The notes beneath the pieces were generated by a model. The model saw only the letters and a list, made by a program, of their open reading frames with translations, was not told the origin of the DNA and did no database searches. A DNA stretch of 64,000 nt from CAYVFC01 sp964450715 (GTDB lineage Bacteria > Myxococcota_A > Polyangia > Polyangiales > JAFGIB01): NCBI GenBank assembly GCA_964450715.1, contig CAYVFC010000017.1:1-64000 (forward strand). Reading direction: 5' to 3'. Shown here in pieces: positions 43,022 to 52,529 of the stretch. Within the stretch, counting starts at the first letter, position 1, and each line of letters begins with the position of its first letter. The position numbers and the translations under genes were made by a program.

Positions 43022-44062
43022 GTGCCGACCGTGCTCATTACCGGGGGTTCCGGTTTTCTGGGTATCCCGCTGATCAAGGCTCTGCTTCGACAGCGATACC
43101 GCGTGCGCGTACTCGATATCGAGGCTCTGAACTGCCCCGAGCTCGAGAGCGAGGTCGAGTTCGTGAAGGGGGACGTGAGAGACGGCGCGATTGTGGAAGC
43201 CGTCTGCGGCGGCGCCCGGTTCGTCGTTCATTGCGTCGCGGTGCAACCCGTCTCGCGGTCGAAGCGCGAAATCTTCCGGGATGTCAACGTGAAGGGGACG
43301 CGCAACGTTCTTTCCGCCTCGCGCCGCCACCGGGTCGAGAGGTTTCTCTACATCTCCTCCAGCGCGACCTACGGCGTGCCGCGCGAGGTGCCGATCACCG
43401 AGCGGACCGCTTTCAACCCGGTATGCGACTACGGGCAGTCCAAGGCCGCCGCCGAGCGGTTGTGCAACAGGTTTCGCGCCGACGGTCTGGACGTCGTGAT
43501 CCTGCGTCCCCGGGTGCTCATCGGCGAGGGACGGCTCGGGGTTTACCAGCTGCTTTTTAGCTGGATCGCCGACCGCAAGCCCATCTTCATCCTCGGTTCG
43601 GGGAAACAGAAGTTTCAGGCGCTAGGCGTGAACGACATGGTGCAGGCCTGCCTGCTGGCGATGCGAGGGGCCTGCCGCAACCAGGACGTGAATTTGGGAG
43701 CCATGGAGTATGGAACCTTTCGCGGGGATCTCAGGGGATTGATGGATCACGCGGGCAACCGTTCACCCATCGTTTCGCTGCCGGTCGCGCCGGCGCGGGC
43801 CGCCTTGTGGAGCCTGGATTTGCTGGACGTGTCGCCGTTGACGCCCTGGCACTACCTGACCTCGAATGTCGCCTTTTTCTACGACATCACCAAGGCCAGG
43901 ACCCTTCTCGGCTGGCAGCCGAAGGTCAGCAACCTCGAGATGCTGGTTGCAAGCTACGACTGGTATCTCTCGCACCGGCACACGGTGGATCGCGATCTCG
44001 GGGTGACGCATCGCAAGTCGCTCAGGCCTCGGGCCTTTGGCATCGTCAAGGCACTGACGTAG
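43022..44062 (+). CDS. Extended SDR: NAD-dependent epimerase/dehydratase
   Basis: 346 aa. Rossmann motif GGSGFLGIPL at residues 8-17, catalytic Ser in YISSSATYG, and YGQSK (Tyr/Lys pair) around 138-142. The fold matches sugar-nucleotide or sterol-type extended dehydrogenases. GTG start at 43022, tightly spaced after the aminotransferase. It probably modifies a nucleotide sugar or a lipid-linked intermediate in the same pathway. Confidence 0.87.
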   Translation: MPTVLITGGSGFLGIPLIKALLRQRYRVRVLDIEALNCPELESEVEFVKGDVRDGAIVEAVCGGARFVVHCVAVQPVSRSKREIFRDVNVKGTRNVLSASRRHRVERFLYISSSATYGVPREVPITERTAFNPVCDYGQSKAAAERLCNRFRADGLDVVILRPRVLIGEGRLGVYQLLFSWIADRKPIFILGSGKQKFQALGVNDMVQACLLAMRGACRNQDVNLGAMEYGTFRGDLRGLMDHAGNRSPIVSLPVAPARAALWSLDLLDVSPLTPWHYLTSNVAFFYDITKARTLLGWQPKVSNLEMLVASYDWYLSHRHTVDRDLGVTHRKSLRPRAFGIVKALT

Positions 44063-44066
44063 GGAA

Positions 44067-44780
44067 ATGGGCAGGCGGGCGAAAGACTGGGCCGAATTCT
44101 GGGACGCGCAGGGAGTCTTCGGCGACAGGTTCCTGCGCAAGAACGCCGAGTTGTTCGTGGAACGTACCGAGGAGTTGCTGGGCTACGGGCGCGACGACAT
44201 CGTGCTCGACGTGGGATGCGGCCCCGGTTGGCTGGCCCACCTGCTGCAGAGCCGCGTCCAGGCGCTCTGCGGTGTCGACTCCTCCCAACGACAGGTGGAG
44301 ATCTGCAGGCGGCGTTACGGGGGGGCGGGCAACCTTTGTTTCGAACGAATCGACCCCGGCTGCGACTCTCTGCCGCTACCGATGTCAAAAGCGCACTACA
44401 GCCTGATCGTCTGTCAGAGCATGGTCCATTACCTTAAGGACCACGACCAGGTCGAGCGGCTGTTACGGGCGATGGTGGCCGTGGCCGCTCCGGGCGCCAA
44501 GATCCTGCTGGCGGATCTGCCGAAGTCGCCGCGTCTCTACCTGGATGTTGTCTCTCAGGTCTGGCACGGCGCCCGGCGGGGCTTTCTCGCCGACGTGTTG
44601 CGGGGATTGGCGGCGGCCCGGTTCTCGGACTACCACCGCCTGCGGTATTCGCCGGGAGTGCTACTGTTTCCGCGAGAACGCCTGCAGGCGCTGGCCGGTC
44701 GGGTGGCGCGTGATGCGACCATCATCGAGCGGGCGCTGACCGTCAACGCGAGCCGTCACCATCTATTGATCACCCTCTAG
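44067..44780 (+). CDS. Class I SAM-dependent methyltransferase
   Basis: 237 aa. Motif I VLDVGCGPGWLAHLL (about 47-61), acidic motif GVDSSQRQV, and post-motif YSLIVCQSMVHYL. UbiE/COQ5-like fold. No start ambiguity: the gene begins four bases after the previous stop. Likely O- or C-methylates the cluster's product. Confidence 0.85.
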   Translation: MGRRAKDWAEFWDAQGVFGDRFLRKNAELFVERTEELLGYGRDDIVLDVGCGPGWLAHLLQSRVQALCGVDSSQRQVEICRRRYGGAGNLCFERIDPGCDSLPLPMSKAHYSLIVCQSMVHYLKDHDQVERLLRAMVAVAAPGAKILLADLPKSPRLYLDVVSQVWHGARRGFLADVLRGLAAARFSDYHRLRYSPGVLLFPRERLQALAGRVARDATIIERALTVNASRHHLLITL

Positions 44781-44786
44781 AGAGCG

Positions 44787-46721
44787 ATGTCCGGAGCCGA
44801 CAGGAAACGAGTCGAAGCCAGCGGCTGGATTGCTGTTTCCGGTGCGGCTCTCGGCTGGCTGCTGGTTTTCTTCTACCTGGGGCTCAATATCAATATGGCT
44901 CCCGACCAGGTAGACGGCGCCCTGGTTCTGTCGTCTATACACGATGTATCAGAGGGCCAAGGGGTATTTTGGGATTTCATCGACATCTATGGACCGATCC
45001 ACTGGTTTTTCCCGGCCCTCTTCTACTCCTGGGCGGGGCAACAGGTCTGGGGCGTACGCCTGTGGCTGCTTCTGATCAAGCTCTTGTCGGTCGCGCTCTG
45101 CTACCTGTTGACGAAACGGCTCGCCGACCGATTCCACGCCTGGATGTCGGCGGTATTGATGACGGTGCTTCTGGGGCTGCCCTGGCACGCGCTTCAGATC
45201 CCCTATGCGGCTCTGCACTGCCTGCCCTATCTGCTGGGCAGCTGGTACCTGCTGTTCTGCCGGCCCCTGCGGCTAAAATGGCTCAACCACGTCCTGGCCG
45301 GCCTTCTCACCGCTGCTGCTCTCTGGATCAAGATCAGCAGCGGCGCCTTCCTGCTGGCGGGCGGGGTATTCTACTGCCTCTATTGGCTACCGCGAACGTT
45401 CGAACAGAGCGGGCCGGGAAAACCGGACAACCGGGCCGCCGCCTGGTTTCGCGGCGTCCAGGTAATAGGATTGATCTGCTACGCGGCGGTTTTCTACTAC
45501 TTCGCATACGAGATCTCCGACTGGCTATTCGTTCTCTACCTGCAGCTTCCGTTCGCATTGACCTTGGTCTGGACGTTGCGACGGGTATGGATCGCGGACG
45601 AGCGGGATACGGACTTTGCCGAGAGGCTCGGGGCGCTTGCTGCCTATGGTGCTACAAGCGTGTGCCTCGCCCTCGTCTTTGGACTCTTCTATTTCGGATT
45701 CGAGGGTGGAAAGCGTTACGCGGCGGAGATATGGAACCTGATCCTCCACACGAGCTACTGGCACCGGGTGCCGGCCGTGGGAGAGCCCGGATACTATCCG
45801 GGATTCAACGAGTACTACTGGAACCAGTTTCCTTGGCTGATCACCATTCTCTTCTGCCTCTGGTGGGCACTACAGCGAAACGGCGGGGGGGAGCGAACCT
45901 TCGGCCTACGGTGGGTCGCATCGCGTAACGATCTGAGCGGCCTGTGGGCCGCCATCAACTTTCATATGTTCGTTCTCTATTCCTTCGGGGACGAGACCCA
46001 CACGCTGCTGGCGATCTTTCCCGCCGTTCCGATATTTTTCGTCATTCTATCCCAGATCGAGAAACTGGCCGTTGCCCGCGTGCGCGGCCTGCGTCCGGCC
46101 GGGCTGATCCGGGTGGGGCTGTCGATCGCGCTGTTCGCCTGGTTCTCTACCCTGACCTTCCGGCCTCGTGCCGATGCCCTGTCGTGGAGCGAAGGAGACT
46201 GGACGTCGTCCCCGCGGATCGGCGAACAGGAGAGTCGGAACCGCCTGCGCTACTTGCGGTTCAGCGCCGAGAATAACCCGGCGGTAAAGGACCGTAAAAC
46301 CGAGATTACCAATCACGAATGGGACGCGCAGATCAACCAGGCGAGTATGTACATCGACGAGATCACCCGAGACGGCGAGGAGGTGCTGGTCCTCTGCCCG
46401 AACCAGTTGCTGACCTTCCACTCCCATACCCGGCAGGCCGGGGGACGGTACCGGTACCTGTTCTACCTGGTGAAGTTCCGCGTGATGAGCCGGCGCTCCT
46501 TTCTCGCGGTGGTACCCTTCGACGACATGGTCGATATTTTCCGAAATCCTCCCCGGGTGGCGGTATCGGAGGAGGGAGTTCAAGCCCTAGTGGAAGCCTT
46601 CCCGGAGTTCGGATTCATGCTAGATAGATACTACGAGTTAACGCGGACTTTTTCCGAGCTCCGGGTCTACCGGCGCCGCGACACGCTGGACGCCCCGTCA
46701 GAAGATGGGATAGAACGATAA
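44787..46721 (+). CDS. Multi-pass membrane protein, GT-C glycosyltransferase-like, copy 1
   Basis: 644 aa with about eleven hydrophobic segments in the first 470 residues and a soluble C-terminal domain. The first extracellular loop has the pattern PDQVDGALVLSSIHDVSEGQ followed by DIYGPIHWFFPALFY, which recalls the loop with catalytic Asp in GT-C (ArnT/PMT-like) enzymes that use polyprenyl-phosphate sugars. A paralogue with the same landmarks lies at 48195-50159 on the other strand. Start six bases after the methyltransferase stop. Probably transfers a sugar on the periplasmic side. Confidence 0.72.
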   Translation: MSGADRKRVEASGWIAVSGAALGWLLVFFYLGLNINMAPDQVDGALVLSSIHDVSEGQGVFWDFIDIYGPIHWFFPALFYSWAGQQVWGVRLWLLLIKLLSVALCYLLTKRLADRFHAWMSAVLMTVLLGLPWHALQIPYAALHCLPYLLGSWYLLFCRPLRLKWLNHVLAGLLTAAALWIKISSGAFLLAGGVFYCLYWLPRTFEQSGPGKPDNRAAAWFRGVQVIGLICYAAVFYYFAYEISDWLFVLYLQLPFALTLVWTLRRVWIADERDTDFAERLGALAAYGATSVCLALVFGLFYFGFEGGKRYAAEIWNLILHTSYWHRVPAVGEPGYYPGFNEYYWNQFPWLITILFCLWWALQRNGGGERTFGLRWVASRNDLSGLWAAINFHMFVLYSFGDETHTLLAIFPAVPIFFVILSQIEKLAVARVRGLRPAGLIRVGLSIALFAWFSTLTFRPRADALSWSEGDWTSSPRIGEQESRNRLRYLRFSAENNPAVKDRKTEITNHEWDAQINQASMYIDEITRDGEEVLVLCPNQLLTFHSHTRQAGGRYRYLFYLVKFRVMSRRSFLAVVPFDDMVDIFRNPPRVAVSEEGVQALVEAFPEFGFMLDRYYELTRTFSELRVYRRRDTLDAPSEDGIER

Positions 46722-48367
46722 TGCGCGTTCAGTTGGTTCACCCGCCGCCTTACGTCAAGGTAAAGGCCATGACCGCCCACCGCCCCAGCCTTCCGCTGGG
46801 TCTGGCCCTGCTCGCCGCTGCTTTACGGCAGGCCGGCCACCAGGTGACCGCGCTGGATGCGGTTGCGCTCGCCCCTGACCGCTTCACTCCCGACGGTGGC
46901 CTGCACTACGTCGGCCTGGGGCCCGAGGAGATCGCGGAGCGGATCGATCCATTGGCCGAGGTGATCGGTATCTCGAATATGTGGACCTATTCCTGGCCGC
47001 TGGTGAAACGCATCACGCATGAGGTAAGGCGCCGCCACGCCGGCAAGGTGATCATCGGAGGCGGCGAGCACTTCACCGGGCTGACGGAGCTCAGCCTGCA
47101 GACCGCGCCGTACGACTTTTTGGTACTGGGCGAAGGCGAACGGACCGCCGTCGATCTTCTGGCTGCCCTGACCCGAAGCGAGACCGACTACGGGACGATT
47201 CCGGGAATCGCCTTCAGGAAGAAGGGAAAGTTCATCCGGACCCCGCGCCGGGAGCGTATCCGCGATCTGGACGCGTTGCCGTGGCCTGCCTGGGATCTCT
47301 TCGATCCACTCGTTTACTACCGGCACCGTTACATCGCGGGCCTGGACCGGGGGATGACGATACCGATGCTGGCCACCCGGGGATGCCCCTACGCCTGCAC
47401 CTTCTGCTCGAGCCCGAACATGTGGACGCGTAGGTGGTGCGCCCGTACTCCCGGCAAGGTGGTCGATGAGATAGCTTACTACCGGGAGAGGTACGGCGCG
47501 ATCAACTTCCCGTTCCAGGATCTGACCATGTTCATCAAAAGAGACTGGGTGGTCGAGCTCTGCCGGGAGCTGTTGGACCGCCGCCTGGATATCACCTGGC
47601 AGTTTCCCGCTGGAACGCGTTGCGAGATGATAGACGACGAGATCGCCGAGCTGCTGCGGCGAACCGGCGGCCAGTCCTTTGCCATCGCCCCCGAAAGCGG
47701 CTCCGCGCGCACCCGCCGATCGATCGGCAAGAAGATGACCGAGGAGTCGATAGAAGGCGCCGCCAGGGCCTGCGTCCGCAGCGGGCTCAACGTCACCCCC
47801 TTTCTTCTCATCGGATTCCCGCAGGACCAATGGGCGGACATCCGCGAGACCGTGCGGCTCGTCCGCAGGCTCGCCCGCATCGGCATCGAGGACATCGGAT
47901 TGGGTTACTTCTTTCCCATCCCGGGATCGAGTTTGTACGACGAGCTATTGGCCCGCGGAAAGATACGGCTCACCGACGATTTCTTCCGGGTCTCCTTTTG
48001 CGGCACCGACGCGCGGATGCGGGAGCAGAATAACTACTGCGACAACCTGTCCGCGCTGGAGCTGACCATTGCCCGCTACCTCGTCCTGCTCAGCTTCTAC
48101 CTGCCGTCGCTCGCGGCCCATCCCGGGCGCTTGCTCCGCGTGGTCGGCAACGCCCTTAGAGAGAAAGAGGAGACCAAGCTCGACGCCTTTCTCGTCAACG
48201 CCAAGCGAAAGCTGGCCATGCAGCTCCGCCAGGGGGGTATAGAGAGTATTCACTTGATAGCGGCACGTCGTCGCGAAGGTGTACCGTTATATGCAGGAAC
48301 CGCCCCACCATTCGGAACCGACGCCGGACGAGCTCGCCGAGCTCCGGGAGATGCTCCACCAGGGTAG
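46721..48367 (+). CDS. B12-binding-domain radical SAM enzyme
   Basis: 548 aa. An N-terminal Rossmann-like cobalamin-type domain (about 1-150; LPLGLALLAAALRQAGHQVT, GGGEHFTGL) lacks the DxHxxG signature, as in many members. Radical SAM cluster ATRGCPYACTFCSSPNMW (about 222-239) with the CxxxCxxC triad. SPASM is absent. Methylation or rearrangement of an unactivated carbon is typical for the class. The ATG shares a base with the preceding stop (TAATG). The last 173 bases overlap the end of the convergent GT-C gene; the C-terminal tail after SIHLIAARRR is Gly/Pro-rich and probably non-conserved. Confidence 0.85.
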   Translation: MRVQLVHPPPYVKVKAMTAHRPSLPLGLALLAAALRQAGHQVTALDAVALAPDRFTPDGGLHYVGLGPEEIAERIDPLAEVIGISNMWTYSWPLVKRITHEVRRRHAGKVIIGGGEHFTGLTELSLQTAPYDFLVLGEGERTAVDLLAALTRSETDYGTIPGIAFRKKGKFIRTPRRERIRDLDALPWPAWDLFDPLVYYRHRYIAGLDRGMTIPMLATRGCPYACTFCSSPNMWTRRWCARTPGKVVDEIAYYRERYGAINFPFQDLTMFIKRDWVVELCRELLDRRLDITWQFPAGTRCEMIDDEIAELLRRTGGQSFAIAPESGSARTRRSIGKKMTEESIEGAARACVRSGLNVTPFLLIGFPQDQWADIRETVRLVRRLARIGIEDIGLGYFFPIPGSSLYDELLARGKIRLTDDFFRVSFCGTDARMREQNNYCDNLSALELTIARYLVLLSFYLPSLAAHPGRLLRVVGNALREKEETKLDAFLVNAKRKLAMQLRQGGIESIHLIAARRREGVPLYAGTAPPFGTDAGRARRAPGDAPPG

Positions 48368-50159
48368 GCGTGCCGGGGGTGGTCGAAACCACGACCTTCG
48401 GCGGGTAAGCGATGAGATCGTCGAGGTATCCCGGCGGGGCCAGTGCCTGGAGACGTTCCCGGTCGAGGGCGCCGTTCTTGATCAGGTAGAAAAGAAAGCT
48501 CTCTCGCCCGCCGGCGGGCCGCGTCTTGGATGCGTAGTTGATGAGCCGGTCGCGGCTCAGGACCAGGACCTCTGATTCGTCCTCGGTCAGCCGGTCCACC
48601 ATCCAGCTCGTCCACCTTACCGCCTCGTCCCACCGATCCGGGGCGACGTCGTCCGAAAAGGGACGCACCCCGCCTCCGTCAGGCTCGCTGAGCCGCAGGT
48701 AGCGAAGACGATCGGTGCCCCACTCTGCTCGGTCGGCTTCGAAAACGCGCCCGTCGGGAACGGTAGCCAGCGTCGAACCCGCCGCACACACGGCGATAAA
48801 AAGCAGCGCCCGCGCCCAGAGCCGCCCTCGGCCACCTTCGGGAAATGCCAGCCGTTCGACCTGGTAGAACAAGATGAAAACCAGCGGAACGAAGCTGATC
48901 GAAGACTGTAGAAGGCGCACCTCGTCCGAGGGAGGGCAGATGATATAGGTGAAAATGGTCAGGAACGAGAAGAGGCCGATCACCCGCGAGCGAACCGCCT
49001 CCCACTGCTGGCCGAATACCTCCCGGCCCCTGCCGCGGCGCTGAAGAACCAGCCACAGGCAGAACGCCGCGGTCCCAAGCCAGGGCAGTTGCGGCCAGTA
49101 AAACTCGTTGAAACCGACGTAGGTACCGGGAGCACCCAGGGGAGGGAAAGGGTAGAGGTAGTCGATGGTTGCGAAGATGGCCACCTGTTCCGCCAGGTAA
49201 AGGCGGGCGCCGGGCCAGCCGAAATAGGAGAAGAGGAAGAGCGTGCAACCCGCAACGGTCGCCGCCAAATACAAGAACCACGGCCGGAGCTGGTTAGCGA
49301 ACGGCTTTCCCAGGGCGGCGCATCTCCCCACCTGCCTCCAGGTAAGGACAAGTAACAGCGCCGACGGTACTATGAGATAGGGGATGTACATCCATTTGAA
49401 GTGCGAAGCTACGAGAGAAAAAAGGGCGACTGCGAGTGCCGCAAGCCCCAGGTACTGCGCCTTCCGCAACCACCATTCATCGGGTCGGCCGGGCGGGTCT
49501 TGCGTCTCTCGAGCGGCGTCCCCGGGCCGAGGCTCGGAAGCTCGCGTTTCGGAAGGCAACCAGTAAAACAGGAAAAAGAGCCCGCCGGCGAAGAGGAACA
49601 CGCCAGCGTTCAACTTCGACCACAGCACGACGACGGTCAAGACCGCCGCCAACAGCACGCTCGAGCGGCGTCTTCCCGGATCGGCGAAAGCCAGCAGGTA
49701 GAACCCCCCCAGGGCCAGCGGAATCGCGAAATAAACCGGATAGGCGATCTGCAGGAAGTGATAGGGCGCCCCGAACAGGGCCGCGACCCATATCACGGCG
49801 AGCATCGCGTGAAATCTGCTTCCCAGGCGCCGCGCCAGCATATAGGCCATGACCGAGGTAGCCGTCTTGAGAACTACCATCCACAAACGGACGCCCCACG
49901 CCTCGTAACCGGCGGCGATGTAGAACGGTACCGGAAACAACCAGGTAAGCGGCCCGTAATAGTCCAGAAAGTCCCAGTAGGGCAGCTCGCCGTGCGATAC
50001 GCGATGGACGTAATCGAGCATCATCCCGCCGTCGACCGGGTTGGGCGCTCTGCGGGCGTGCTGTGCGAAATAGAAGGCGAGCAGCAGCAGGCCCAGGAAT
50101 CGGCCCAACCACCGCAACCACGCCTTCGCCGCAAGCCGAGCGTACGGTTCGCTTTTCAT
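48195..50159 (-). CDS. Multi-pass membrane protein, GT-C glycosyltransferase-like, copy 2
   Basis: 654 aa from the ATG at 50159. Same architecture as the protein at 44787: NPVDGGMMLDYVHRVSHGEL then DYYGPLTWLFPVPFY, ten or more membrane helices, and a C-terminal soluble domain ending with LxxxPELGELVRRRF, matching the copy 1 end. Landmark DxYGP...AWGVRLW is shared exactly in position. The two flank the radical SAM gene in convergent orientation, suggesting duplication with inversion. Function as for copy 1, perhaps with different acceptor. Confidence 0.72.
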   Translation of the reverse strand: MKSEPYARLAAKAWLRWLGRFLGLLLLAFYFAQHARRAPNPVDGGMMLDYVHRVSHGELPYWDFLDYYGPLTWLFPVPFYIAAGYEAWGVRLWMVVLKTATSVMAYMLARRLGSRFHAMLAVIWVAALFGAPYHFLQIAYPVYFAIPLALGGFYLLAFADPGRRRSSVLLAAVLTVVVLWSKLNAGVFLFAGGLFFLFYWLPSETRASEPRPGDAARETQDPPGRPDEWWLRKAQYLGLAALAVALFSLVASHFKWMYIPYLIVPSALLLVLTWRQVGRCAALGKPFANQLRPWFLYLAATVAGCTLFLFSYFGWPGARLYLAEQVAIFATIDYLYPFPPLGAPGTYVGFNEFYWPQLPWLGTAAFCLWLVLQRRGRGREVFGQQWEAVRSRVIGLFSFLTIFTYIICPPSDEVRLLQSSISFVPLVFILFYQVERLAFPEGGRGRLWARALLFIAVCAAGSTLATVPDGRVFEADRAEWGTDRLRYLRLSEPDGGGVRPFSDDVAPDRWDEAVRWTSWMVDRLTEDESEVLVLSRDRLINYASKTRPAGGRESFLFYLIKNGALDRERLQALAPPGYLDDLIAYPPKVVVSTTPGTPTLVEHLPELGELVRRRFRMVGRFLHITVHLRDDVPLSSEYSLYPPGGAAWPAFAWR

Positions 50160-50172
50160 GTCCGCGAGGGGT

Positions 50173-50961
50173 TTAGACGGGATTGCGGGCACAGGGTAGA
50201 TAGCAGACGTGCGGCTCCTCGTCCCCTTCCGATCCCGTGGGTAGCTCGATCTTCTGGCACTTCGCGGTGCTGAGCGTCGCGCAATCCGAGTCCTCGTCAC
50301 ACGATTGCGGGACCATGCTCCCCGAGGGCGCGCAGTAATTTTCCAGAGTGAAAAAGGGGCCCGCGTTGCACTCGTAGGTCGGCGGGCAGATTCCGATCGG
50401 ATCCAGGGAGAACGAGCCTCGACTGCTCATACTACCGTCGGGCAGACCGCCGTCCATGCTGGCGTCGGGCTCACCGCCGCCCCCGGTGCCGCCACCCCCG
50501 CTGCCGCCCCCTCCGCTGCCACCGCCTCCGGTGCCCCCCCCTCCGGTGCCGCCGCCACCCGTTCCGCCGGTCGCTGTCTCCGCGGGCTCGCTACAGTCAC
50601 CGAGGCAATCACCGATCCGATCATCGTTGTTCCCGTCGTCGCAAGCCTCGCTTCCGTTCACCACCCCGTCGCCGCAGTGGGGGCCGAGAGAGATACACCT
50701 GGGCATACACCCGTCGTAGCTGCCGTCATTCACGCCGTCATCGCAGACTTCGTCGCCGTTCACCGTTCCATCGCCGCAGTGGGGCCCTAACCTTCTGCAA
50801 TCCGGCATACAACCGCCGTACTCCCCGTCGTTCAGACCGTCGTCACAGACCTCGTCCCCGTCGACCACGCCGTCGCCGCAGACCCCGGGTCTGCCGTGCA
50901 TCCCCGGACACCCCACCGCCAGCGTCCCGGCCGTCAGTATCGAGATTATCCGTACCAGCAT
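50173..50961 (-). CDS. Lipoprotein with three Myxococcus-type Cys-rich (DUF4215) repeats
   Basis: 262 aa from the ATG at 50961. Leader ILTAGTLAVGCPG (lipobox). Three repeats of the form CGDGxVxGxExCDDGxNDG...C at about 28-110, the hallmark of myxobacterial surface proteins, then a long GGGGTGGGG linker (about 120-160) and a C-terminal Cys-paired domain. Located 13 bases upstream (in transcription) of the GT-C copy 2 gene, so it may share its transcript. Structural surface role likely. Confidence 0.78.
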   Translation of the reverse strand: MLVRIISILTAGTLAVGCPGMHGRPGVCGDGVVDGDEVCDDGLNDGEYGGCMPDCRRLGPHCGDGTVNGDEVCDDGVNDGSYDGCMPRCISLGPHCGDGVVNGSEACDDGNNDDRIGDCLGDCSEPAETATGGTGGGGTGGGGTGGGGSGGGGSGGGGTGGGGEPDASMDGGLPDGSMSSRGSFSLDPIGICPPTYECNAGPFFTLENYCAPSGSMVPQSCDEDSDCATLSTAKCQKIELPTGSEGDEEPHVCYLPCARNPV

Positions 50962-51116
50962 TTTCCCGACCTTGTCCGGGAATGTAACCCATCGGGTCCC
51001 GCAAGGCCACTGATACGTCTCCAATATCCGCCTCGCTTCGCCGGATTTTAACGATTCAGCAGGAGCCAAGCCTGTACGATTCGAAAACTCTCCGCCGGAA
51101 GCCTGCTGTCGCACCG

Positions 51117-52238
51117 CTACCGCATGCGCTGCAAAGCCTCCGAGGCTTCGCGCTGTAACTCTCCGGGCGCTTCCCGCCTCAATCGATTCAATGCGGCTTC
51201 CGCCCGCGACCCGCCGATGCGGCCCAGCGACCAGGCGCACATGCGTTTGACCCTCGGATCCGGATTCTCCCCCAGCGCGCGCTCGAGGTCGAGTACGTAG
51301 GCCGTGTCCAGGCTATTTCCCATGGCCCGCGCGACGTTCATGTGCCAGCGCCAGATGTCTTGGGGCGCGGTGTAAAACATGTGGGGCCAGACGAACGATT
51401 CGAAGTACTCCCGGTTCATGTGCAAGAGCCTGGACAACTCGAAGTGCTCAGCCTTGGCGGCCACCTTTTCGTTGACCGCCAGCTGCTGCGACATCCAGGG
51501 CTGGTTTCTCGGACAAACTTCCTGGCAGCGATCGCAGCCGTAGACCCACACGCCCATCTGCTCGCGCAACGCCGGGGGTTGAATCTCTTCACTCAGATAG
51601 GTCTGATAGGAAATACAAAGGCGCGGATCGATCTTGCGCGGGGCGTGCAGGGCCCTGGTGGGACAGGCGGCTATACAGGCGTTCTTGCACCATTCGGGAC
51701 ATCCCACTTCAACGCTGGGCGGATCGGGCTCGAACTGCTGGTCGACCACGATGGGCAGCGGCAGGACCCAGCTGCTGCAACGAGCTAACTTGTTCGAGTA
51801 GAAGAAATTGTTCTTGCCGAAAGTCCCGAGCCCGGCGCGCGCGGCCGAGAGTCGCTGCGGTATGTTGAAGGGAACTACCGCCTTGATCCCGTTCTGTTTG
51901 AGAAACCTCCGAAAATCGGCAACCCGCGAGCTCAGCCCGCCCTTGGTGACGCGATCGTCGTCCTGGTAACAGCGTCCGAACTTACCCAGCATACTGGCTG
52001 GGAAGGCCTGGCCGTAATAGGGCTCGACCAGGACAATGATCGATCGCGCACCGGGCAAGATCGCGGCCGGATCGACGCCCTCGAATAGATCGATCCCGAA
52101 CCCGGGAGCCCACGCGTAGAATTCCCTCCGGTCAGCCAGGATTCCTCGCTGCGACTCGAAGGGTTCGGCGCTGGTAAACCCGATCTGTCGAAAACCGATG
52201 GCCGTCGCCTGCTCGATGATCTGTTGCTTGTCGATCAC
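51117..52238 (-). CDS. QueG-like 4Fe-4S protein with HEAT-like C-terminus
   Basis: 373 aa. Overall QueG (epoxyqueuosine reductase) plan: N-terminal cobalamin-binding part with LPGARSIIVLVEPYY and GLGTFGKNNFFYS, a double-cluster ferredoxin region, and a C-terminal HEAT-like PBS repeat (MCAWSLGRIGGSRAEAALNRL). The second cluster motif GCDRCQEVCPRN is canonical. The first, CPEWCKNACIAACP, has Cys spacings 3-3-3 instead of the usual 2-2-3, so a paralogue with altered electron relay is possible. Queuosine modification of tRNA wobble base is the default assignment. Confidence 0.72.
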   Translation of the reverse strand: MIDKQQIIEQATAIGFRQIGFTSAEPFESQRGILADRREFYAWAPGFGIDLFEGVDPAAILPGARSIIVLVEPYYGQAFPASMLGKFGRCYQDDDRVTKGGLSSRVADFRRFLKQNGIKAVVPFNIPQRLSAARAGLGTFGKNNFFYSNKLARCSSWVLPLPIVVDQQFEPDPPSVEVGCPEWCKNACIAACPTRALHAPRKIDPRLCISYQTYLSEEIQPPALREQMGVWVYGCDRCQEVCPRNQPWMSQQLAVNEKVAAKAEHFELSRLLHMNREYFESFVWPHMFYTAPQDIWRWHMNVARAMGNSLDTAYVLDLERALGENPDPRVKRMCAWSLGRIGGSRAEAALNRLRREAPGELQREASEALQRMR

Positions 52239-52529
52239 TAGACCCTCACCGCCTGTATTCGGCTGGCGGCGCGCGCAACGCGGGGGCGGGGATCGCGCCC
52301 GCGATCAATAGCTCCGAAATACATATACGAGGCGCCTCCGTGCCTTTCAATAGGGACGAATTCGTACGCGAGGTGGCCGGCAAGGTGCTTGTTCGAAAAG
52401 GTCAAAAACCTTGTTACTTGCGGACAGTGCGGATCGTCGGAAGACTCGCGCCTCTATGTCACCCGGCCCCGCGGCGCATGAGCCGCTCGAATTCGGCAGT
52501 AAAACGGGATAAGTTCGTAATCAACCCCC

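Noticed and set aside
41619..50159. Ordinary O-antigen or NRPS/PKS cluster
   Set aside because: No flippase, polymerase, Wzx/Wzy, carrier-protein or condensation domains are encoded.
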